Part shown: positions 57,097 to 62,527 of the stretch, in pieces | Layout of the letters: each line of letters starts with the position of its first letter | Position numbering within the stretch: position 1 is the first letter of the stretch | Assembly (NCBI RefSeq): GCF_014649035.1 | Contig: NZ_BMSG01000037.1 | Location: 1 to 62,527, forward strand | DNA: 62,527 nucleotides | Reading direction: 5' to 3' | From: Streptomyces sindenensis | GTDB lineage: Bacteria > Actinomycetota > Actinomycetes > Streptomycetales > Streptomycetaceae | Notes under the pieces: generated by a model | Told to the model about the DNA's origin: nothing | Databases searched by the model: none | Seen by the model: the letters and a program-made list of their open reading frames with translations, nothing else | Position numbers and translations under genes: made by a program

Positions 57097-59322
57097 ATGT
57101 CCAACATGGCCGTCCTCGAAGGGGTCCTGGAGCGGATCACCTACGCCAACGAGGAGAACGGGTACACGGTCGCCCGCGTCGACACCGGGCGAGGAGCCGG
57201 CGACCTCCTCACCGTGGTCGGTGCGCTGCTCGGCGCGCAGGTCGGCGAGTCCCTGCGGATGGAGGGCCGTTGGGGCTCGCACGCGCAGTACGGCAAGCAG
57301 TTCACCGTGGAGAACTACACCACCGTGCTGCCCGCCACCATCCAGGGCATCCGCCGCTATCTCGGCTCCGGGCTGATCAAGGGCATCGGGCCGGTGATGG
57401 CCGACCGGATCACCACTCATTTCGGCGTCGACACCCTCGACATCATCGAGCAGGAACCGAAGCGGCTCGTCGAGGTCCCCGGCCTCGGCCCCAAGCGCAC
57501 GAAGATGATCGCGGCGGCCTGGGAGGAACAGAAGGCGATCAAGGAGGTCATGGTCTTCCTCCAGGGCGTCGGCGTCTCCACCTCCATCGCCGTCCGCATC
57601 TACAAGAAGTACGAGGACGCCTCGATCTCCGTCGTGAAGAACCAGCCCTACCGGCTGGCCGCCGACGTCTGGGGCATCGGCTTCCTCACCGCCGACAGGA
57701 TCGCCCAGGCCGTCGGCATCCCGCACGACAGCCCCGAGCGGGTCAAGGCCGGGCTCCAGTACGCCCTGTCCCAGTCCTCCGACCAGGGGCACTGCTACCT
57801 CCCCGAGGAACGGCTCATCGCGGACGGCGTCAAGCTGCTCCAGGTCGACACCGGGCTGGTCATCGAGTGCCTGGCCGAGCTGGCCGCCGATCCGGAGGGC
57901 GTCGTACGGGAGAAGGTGCCGTCCCCCGAGGGCGGCGAGCCGGTCACGGCCGTCTATCTCGTCCCCTTCCACCGGGCCGAGCTGTCCCTCGCCGGGCAGG
58001 TGCGGCGGCTGCTGCGGACGGAGGAGGACCGGATGCCGGCCTTTCAGGACGTGGACTGGGGCAAGGCGCTGGCCTGGCTCGCGACGCGTACGGGGGCCTC
58101 GCTGGCGCCCGAGCAGGAGCAGGCCGTACGCCTCGCGCTCACCCGCAAGGTGGCCGTTCTGACCGGCGGCCCCGGCTGCGGGAAGTCGTTCACCGTCCGG
58201 TCGATCGTCGAGCTGGCCCGCGCGAAGAAGGCCAAGGTGGTGCTCGCCGCCCCCACCGGGCGCGCCGCCAAACGCCTCTCCGAACTGACCGGGGCCGAGG
58301 CCTCCACCGTGCACCGGCTGCTGGAGCTGAAGCCGGGCGGGGACGCGGCGTACGACCGGGACCGCCCGCTGGACGCCGATCTGGTCGTCGTCGACGAGGC
58401 GTCGATGCTCGATCTGCTGCTCGCCAACAAGCTCGTGAAGGCGGTGGCACCCGGTGCCCACCTCCTCCTGGTGGGCGATGTGGACCAGCTGCCCTCGGTC
58501 GGCGCGGGGGAGGTGCTGAGCGACCTGCTCGCGGAGGGCGGTCCGGTCCCCGCCGTCCGGCTCACCCGGATCTTCCGCCAGGCCCAGCAGTCCGGCGTGG
58601 TCACCAACGCGCACCGCATCAACGCCGGACAGCCACCCCTCACCGAGGGGCTGAGCGACTTCTTCCTCTTCGTGGAGGACGAGACGGAGGACGCGGGCAG
58701 GCTCGCCGTCGATGTCGCGGCCCGCCGCATTCCGGCCAAGTTCGGCCTCGACGCCCGCCGTGACGTGCAGGTCCTCGCCCCGATGCACCGGGGCCCGGCC
58801 GGTGCGGGCCATCTGAACGGGCTGCTCCAGCAGGCCATCACGCCGGGCCGCCCCGACCTCCCCGAGAAGCGGTTCGGCGGCCGGGTCTTCCGGGTGGGCG
58901 ACAAGGTCACCCAGATCCGCAACAACTACGACAAGGGCGAGAACGGCGTCTTCAACGGCACCGTCGGCGTCGTCACCGGCCTCGATGCGGACGAGCAGAA
59001 GCTCACCGTCCGCACCGACGAGGACGAGGAGATCGGCTACGACTTCGACGAGCTGGACGAGCTGGCCCACGCGTACGCCATGACGATCCACCGTTCCCAG
59101 GGCAGCGAGTATCCGGCCGTCGTCATCCCCGTCACCACCAGCGCCTGGATGATGCTCCAGCGCAACCTGCTCTACACCGCCGTCACCCGTGCCAAGAAGC
59201 TCGTCGTCCTCGTCGGGTCCCGTAAGGCGATCGGCCAGGCGGTCCGCACGGTTTCCGCAGGCAGACGCTGTACGGCACTGGATTTCCGGCTCCGGGGCGG
59301 CTCCGGCGAAGACTTCTCTTGA
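57097..59322 (+). CDS. recD2: RecD-like SF1B DNA helicase (RecD2)
   Basis: The protein has 741 residues, the usual length of RecD2. An N-terminal OB-like domain and helix-hairpin-helix segment (about 85-200, FGVDTLDIIEQEPKRLVEVPGLG in pieces) precede the motor. Walker A is GGPGCGKSF (about 355), Walker B VVVDEASMLD (about 430) and motif III GDVDQLPSVG. The late motifs AYAMTIHRSQGSEYP and LLYTAVTRAKKLVV sit near the C-terminus. It is a 5'-3' helicase acting in DNA repair without RecBC partners. It stands alone and ends just before the citrate synthase promoter region. Confidence 0.92.
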   Translation: MSNMAVLEGVLERITYANEENGYTVARVDTGRGAGDLLTVVGALLGAQVGESLRMEGRWGSHAQYGKQFTVENYTTVLPATIQGIRRYLGSGLIKGIGPVMADRITTHFGVDTLDIIEQEPKRLVEVPGLGPKRTKMIAAAWEEQKAIKEVMVFLQGVGVSTSIAVRIYKKYEDASISVVKNQPYRLAADVWGIGFLTADRIAQAVGIPHDSPERVKAGLQYALSQSSDQGHCYLPEERLIADGVKLLQVDTGLVIECLAELAADPEGVVREKVPSPEGGEPVTAVYLVPFHRAELSLAGQVRRLLRTEEDRMPAFQDVDWGKALAWLATRTGASLAPEQEQAVRLALTRKVAVLTGGPGCGKSFTVRSIVELARAKKAKVVLAAPTGRAAKRLSELTGAEASTVHRLLELKPGGDAAYDRDRPLDADLVVVDEASMLDLLLANKLVKAVAPGAHLLLVGDVDQLPSVGAGEVLSDLLAEGGPVPAVRLTRIFRQAQQSGVVTNAHRINAGQPPLTEGLSDFFLFVEDETEDAGRLAVDVAARRIPAKFGLDARRDVQVLAPMHRGPAGAGHLNGLLQQAITPGRPDLPEKRFGGRVFRVGDKVTQIRNNYDKGENGVFNGTVGVVTGLDADEQKLTVRTDEDEEIGYDFDELDELAHAYAMTIHRSQGSEYPAVVIPVTTSAWMMLQRNLLYTAVTRAKKLVVLVGSRKAIGQAVRTVSAGRRCTALDFRLRGGSGEDFS

Positions 59323-59336
59323 CCCCTGCACAAAAA

Positions 59337-59346
59337 TGATCGATCA
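59337..59346 (+). promoter_or_regulatory. Palindrome upstream of citrate synthase
   Basis: TGATCGATCA is a perfect 10-bp palindrome inside an A/T-rich patch 14 bases after the helicase stop. A TTGACC hexamer (59319-59324) lies just before it. It is a candidate operator or promoter core for the citrate synthase gene. Confidence 0.4.
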
Positions 59347-59410
59347 AATCGGTGGGAAACATCACGGAGGTCTTCCGGAACCGCAGTCAAGGGGGCAGGA
59401 TGAGTAAGTT

Positions 59411-59429
59411 GGCGGCACTCAGTGCCGCC
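59411..59429 (+). promoter_or_regulatory. Hairpin in the citrate synthase leader
   Basis: GGCGGCACT and AGTGCCGCC flank a single base, giving a 9-bp perfect palindrome about 110 bases before the start codon. It starts 9 bases after an ATG (59400) that has a good AGGGGGC site and is in frame with the enzyme. Confidence 0.4.
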
Positions 59430-59537
59430 AGTAGGTCCAATGGACGACCCCGAGTGCACTCTCCTGAGCCGAATGGGGGAGGGTGGAAGACAGTCAGGGC
59501 ACCTCGAAGAAGAGGCACTACGTCGGTGAGGGATGAC

Positions 59538-60836
59538 GTGAGCGAGCACACCAACAACGCTGTAGTACTGCGGTACGGCGATGACGAGTACACCTACCCG
59601 GTGATCGACAGCACCGTCGGCGACAAGGGCTTCGACATCGGGAAGCTCCGGGCCAATACCGGCCTGGTGACGCTGGACAGCGGATACGGCAACACCGCCG
59701 CCTATAAATCCGCCATCACGTACCTCGACGGCGAGCAGGGCATCCTGCGCTACCGCGGATACCCGATCGAGCAGCTCGCCGAGCGCTCGTCGTTCCTCGA
59801 GGTCGCGTACACGCTGATCAACGGCGACCTCCCCAAGGTCGACGAGCTGGCGGCGTTCAAGAACGAGATCACCCAGCACACGCTGCTGCACGAGGACGTC
59901 AAGCGGTTCTTCGACGGCTTCCCGCGCGACGCCCACCCGATGGCCATGCTGTCCTCGGTCGTCAGCGCGCTGTCCACGTTCTACCAGGACAGCCACAACC
60001 CGTTCGACGAGCAGCAGCGCCACCTGTCGACGATCCGCCTGCTGGCGAAGCTCCCGACGATCGCGGCGTACGCCTACAAGAAGTCGATCGGCCACCCCTT
60101 CGTCTACCCGCGCAACGACCTCGGGTACGTCGAGAACTTCCTGCGCATGACCTTCTCGGTCCCCGCCCAGGAGTACGAGCTGGACCCGGTCGTCGTCTCG
60201 GCGCTGGACAAGCTGCTCATCCTGCACGCGGACCACGAGCAGAACTGTTCGACCTCCACCGTGCGCCTGGTCGGCTCCTCGCAGGCGAACATGTTCGCCT
60301 CGATCTCCGCCGGCATCTCGGCGCTGTGGGGCCCGCTGCACGGCGGCGCCAACCAGTCGGTGCTGGAGATGCTGGAAGGCATCCAGGCCAACGGCGGCGA
60401 CGTCGACTCCTTCATCCGCAAGGTGAAGAACAAGGAGGACGGCGTCCGCCTGATGGGCTTCGGCCACCGGGTGTACAAGTCCTTCGACCCGCGCGCCAAG
60501 ATCATCAAGGCCGCCGCGCACGACGTGCTGTCCGCGCTCGGCAAGTCCGACGAGCTGCTCGACATCGCGCTCAAGCTGGAGGAGCACGCGCTCTCCGACG
60601 ACTACTTCGTCTCGCGCAACCTCTACCCCAACGTGGACTTCTACACCGGTCTGATCTACCGGGCCATGGGCTTCCCGACCGAGATGTTCACCGTGCTGTT
60701 CGCGCTCGGCCGGCTGCCCGGCTGGATCGCCCAGTGGCACGAGATGATCAAGGAGCCGGGTTCCCGCATCGGCCGCCCGCGCCAGATCTACACCGGCGAG
60801 GTCCTGCGCGACTTCGTCCCGGTCGAGGGCCGCTGA
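59538..60836 (+). CDS. gltA: Citrate synthase
   Basis: The protein has 432 residues from GTG 59538 (VSEHTNNAVVLRYG), the expected length for the hexameric type II enzyme. It condenses oxaloacetate and acetyl-CoA at the entry of the TCA cycle. Active-site regions are present: the first His in FASISAGISALWGPLHGGAN (in pieces), the second in GFGHRVYKSFDPRA and the Asp in NVDFYTG. In-frame starts exist at 59352 and 59400, but the codons between 59400 and 59537 lack the G/C third-position bias of real genes here, so I treat that stretch as a leader. Confidence 0.93.
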   Translation: MSEHTNNAVVLRYGDDEYTYPVIDSTVGDKGFDIGKLRANTGLVTLDSGYGNTAAYKSAITYLDGEQGILRYRGYPIEQLAERSSFLEVAYTLINGDLPKVDELAAFKNEITQHTLLHEDVKRFFDGFPRDAHPMAMLSSVVSALSTFYQDSHNPFDEQQRHLSTIRLLAKLPTIAAYAYKKSIGHPFVYPRNDLGYVENFLRMTFSVPAQEYELDPVVVSALDKLLILHADHEQNCSTSTVRLVGSSQANMFASISAGISALWGPLHGGANQSVLEMLEGIQANGGDVDSFIRKVKNKEDGVRLMGFGHRVYKSFDPRAKIIKAAAHDVLSALGKSDELLDIALKLEEHALSDDYFVSRNLYPNVDFYTGLIYRAMGFPTEMFTVLFALGRLPGWIAQWHEMIKEPGSRIGRPRQIYTGEVLRDFVPVEGR

Positions 60837-61391
60837 CCCGGTCCCCGGCCCGGACCTCGTGTCCGCCCCGTAGTGCCCGGCCTCTTCGGCCGACTGCCTT
60901 CGCCCCGCGTACCGCGCTTCGCACAGAGCGCGGTGTCCGGGGCGATTCGGCGTTTCCGGGGGCTTGTCGGCGCTGCCGGGCCCCCGGGCCTTCGTCGAGG
61001 CCGCGCAACGCCTGGTGGCGGGCCCCTGAGGCTGGTGCCAGGCCCTCGGAAAGGGAGAAGCGCCCCGCCGCCGATCCCCCCACGGGTCGACGGTCGGGGC
61101 GCTTCCCATATCCCGGAGCGGATTCCCCCCACGGGATCCGGCCGGGCGTCTGCAAGGAGCCGAAGCTCCCGTTGTTCTGTTGTGCCGCGATCTGCCGGGG
61201 TACGTACGCACGGGAGGGCCGCTCAAAGCTCCCCGGTGCACGTGCCCCGGCCAACGCATGCCATCAGGAGCGTCCCCCAAGACACTCCGTCGGACGTCCC
61301 CCAAGACATCCTTGGCAATCGCACTCTAAGACTCGCGAACCCACCGGATGGTTACCCTGAAATCGGTGTGATCTAAATCTCTTTGTGGAAG
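60837..61391. other. Convergent intergenic region, 555 bp, no gene seen
   Basis: Both flanking genes end here. A short stem (GGCCTCTTCGGCC, about 60880) could terminate the citrate synthase message. A 14-bp direct repeat CGTCCCCCAAGACA occurs at 61271 and 61295. The last 90 bases are notably AT-richer. I see no open frame with coding character and no RNA gene. Confidence 0.5.
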
Positions 61392-62527
61392 TTACGTGAA
61401 GGCACGCAACCGGAGGCTGTTCGTGACGACGAACACGGACGAAAACGCCATGGCGGCTCCCGCGATCATAGGGTTGAGCAGGCCACTTGCAGCCAGGGGC
61501 AAGGCCGCGACGTTGTACCCGAAGGCCCAGAAGAGGTTGCCCCTGATGGTGGCCAGCGTACGCCTGGAAAGACGGATTGCGTCAGCCGTCACCTTGAGAT
61601 CTCCACGAACCAGTGTGAGGTCGCTCGCCTCGATCGCCGCATCCGTCCCAGTGCCCATCGCCAGCCCCAGGGATGCCGTCGCCAGCGCGGCCGCGTCGTT
61701 GACCCCGTCGCCGACCATGGCGACGACCCGGCCCTCGGCCTGAAGGCGCTTGATGACGTCCACCTTGTCCTCGGGGAGGACCTCCGCGTGGACCTGGTCG
61801 ATGCCCACCTCCCGCCCCACGGCCTCCGCCACGGCCCGGTTGTCGCCGGTCAGCAGGATGGGCTCCAGCCCGAGGGCGCGCAGCTCGGCCACGGCGGCCG
61901 CGCTGCTCTCCTTGACCGCGTCCGCCACCCCGAACACGCCCCGGGCCTCCCCGTCCCAGGCCACGACGACCGCCGTACGCCCCTGCGCCTCGTCCTCCTC
62001 CAGCGCCCGGGACAGCGCGGGAGGCAGCGGAATCTCCGCGTCGGCGATGAGGCGGGGCCGCCCGACGAGGACGGTGTGGCCCTCGACGGTGCCCTGGACG
62101 CCGAGGCCGGGGATGTTGGTGAAGTTCTCGGGGGTGGGGAGGGGGCCGGTGGTGTCGGTGGCGGCGGTGGCGACGGCTTGGGCGATGGGGTGTTCGGAGG
62201 CGTTCTCCAGGGCGCCTGCGAGGCGCAGGACTTCGGTTTTGGTGGTGGTGTCGGTGGTGTGGGTGGTCTGGAGGGTCATGCGGCCGGTGGTGACGGTGCC
62301 GGTCTTGTCGAGGACGATGGTGTCGGCGCGGCGGGTGGTCTCCAGTACTTCGGGGCCCTTGATGAGGATGCCGAGTTGGGCGCCGCGTCCGGTGCCGACC
62401 ATGAGGGCGGTGGGGGTGGCGAGGCCGAGGGCGCAGGGGCAGGCGATGATGAGGACGGCGACGGCCGCGGTGAAGGCGGCGGTGGGTCCGGCGCCGTTGC
62501 CGAGCCAGTAGCCGAGGGTACGACGGG
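61392..62527 (-). CDS. P1B-type heavy-metal (copper-like) ATPase, N-terminal part outside the window
   Basis: The C-terminal 378 or so residues are present. The membrane metal-site motif is CPC (IACPCALGLATPTALM), identical to Cu+ ATPases. The phosphorylation site is VLDKTGTVTTG, followed by the nucleotide-domain SEHPIAQA (His-Pro), TGDN and the hinge VGDGVNDAAAL. The final two helices contain NLFWAFGYNVAALPLAA and MAFSSVFVVTNSLRL. It pumps monovalent copper out of the cytoplasm in most relatives. The missing part would hold metal-binding domains and helices 1-5. Confidence 0.92.
   Translation of the reverse strand, partial: RRTLGYWLGNGAGPTAAFTAAVAVLIIACPCALGLATPTALMVGTGRGAQLGILIKGPEVLETTRRADTIVLDKTGTVTTGRMTLQTTHTTDTTTKTEVLRLAGALENASEHPIAQAVATAATDTTGPLPTPENFTNIPGLGVQGTVEGHTVLVGRPRLIADAEIPLPPALSRALEEDEAQGRTAVVVAWDGEARGVFGVADAVKESSAAAVAELRALGLEPILLTGDNRAVAEAVGREVGIDQVHAEVLPEDKVDVIKRLQAEGRVVAMVGDGVNDAAALATASLGLAMGTGTDAAIEASDLTLVRGDLKVTADAIRLSRRTLATIRGNLFWAFGYNVAALPLAASGLLNPMIAGAAMAFSSVFVVTNSLRLRAFT

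Noticed and set aside
59352..60836. Citrate synthase start at 59352 or 59400
   Set aside because: The extra codons lack G/C third positions and the family begins at the SEHTN segment. Kept only as a leader finding.
61259..61330. Tiny open frame containing two SPKT repeats downstream of citrate synthase
   Set aside because: About 23 codons, no ribosome site, explained by a 14-bp direct DNA repeat.
1..62527. tRNA, rRNA or CRISPR array
   Set aside because: No tRNA T-loop pattern with a matching acceptor stem, no rRNA-like stretch and no regularly spaced dyad repeats with unique spacers were seen. The tandem arrays present have no spacers.

Overview
The window reads as chromosomal DNA of a Streptomyces or a close relative. 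GC content is very high, codons strongly prefer G or C in the third position, GTG starts preceded by GGAGG-like sites are frequent, and several secreted proteins carry twin-arginine signals. Gene families typical of the genus are present (SARP, LuxR-LAL, PucR, DUF1707, RNHCP, CGNR and DUF4157 proteins).

Layout. 1-133: tail of an IS481-like transposase and its palindromic right end. 274-6932: a lipoprotein, a His-rich methyltransferase, a secreted FG-GAP repeat protein and small or membrane proteins of unknown role. 7044-11578: PucR regulator divergent from a translationally coupled ureohydrolase and ThDP enzyme. 11605-12240: intact HigA-like antitoxin behind a broken HigB-like toxin. 12452-16192: a fused two-half ABC exporter. 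16294-20982: secreted proteins, an S37 aminopeptidase and a GH3 enzyme. 21212-23874: LysR, an EamA transporter and a TIM-barrel isomerase.

23963-44359 is the highlight, a compound RiPP locus. On the minus strand a radical-SAM/SPASM-like enzyme, a haem-oxygenase-like diiron enzyme and a 72-residue peptide are chained by ATGA overlaps. They are followed by a nucleotidyl-cyclase/ATPase protein, a cytoplasmic subtilase and a GAF protein. Divergent from them lie two duplicated class III lanthipeptide precursors, an MFS exporter and a LanKC synthetase. Beyond a SARP and a LuxR-LAL regulator come a cysteine-free 65-residue precursor and a full-length LanM with intact zinc ligands. Three of the precursor units are followed by strong hairpins. 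I infer two or three peptide products, perhaps one hybrid product, under shared local regulators.

44547-48978: LacI regulator with a classic operator, divergent from a three-gene sugar operon (Gfo/Idh/MocA, DUF993, TIM-barrel isomerase). 49269-56983: two RNHCP zinc proteins, a VOC protein with a leaderless promoter, GH25 and amidase cell-wall hydrolases, a DUF4157 protein, an epoxide hydrolase and a CGNR regulator with two operator-like sites. 57097-62527: RecD-like helicase, citrate synthase and a copper-type P1B ATPase cut by the window end.

I saw no tRNA, rRNA or CRISPR array. All family names come from reading motifs, not from database searches.
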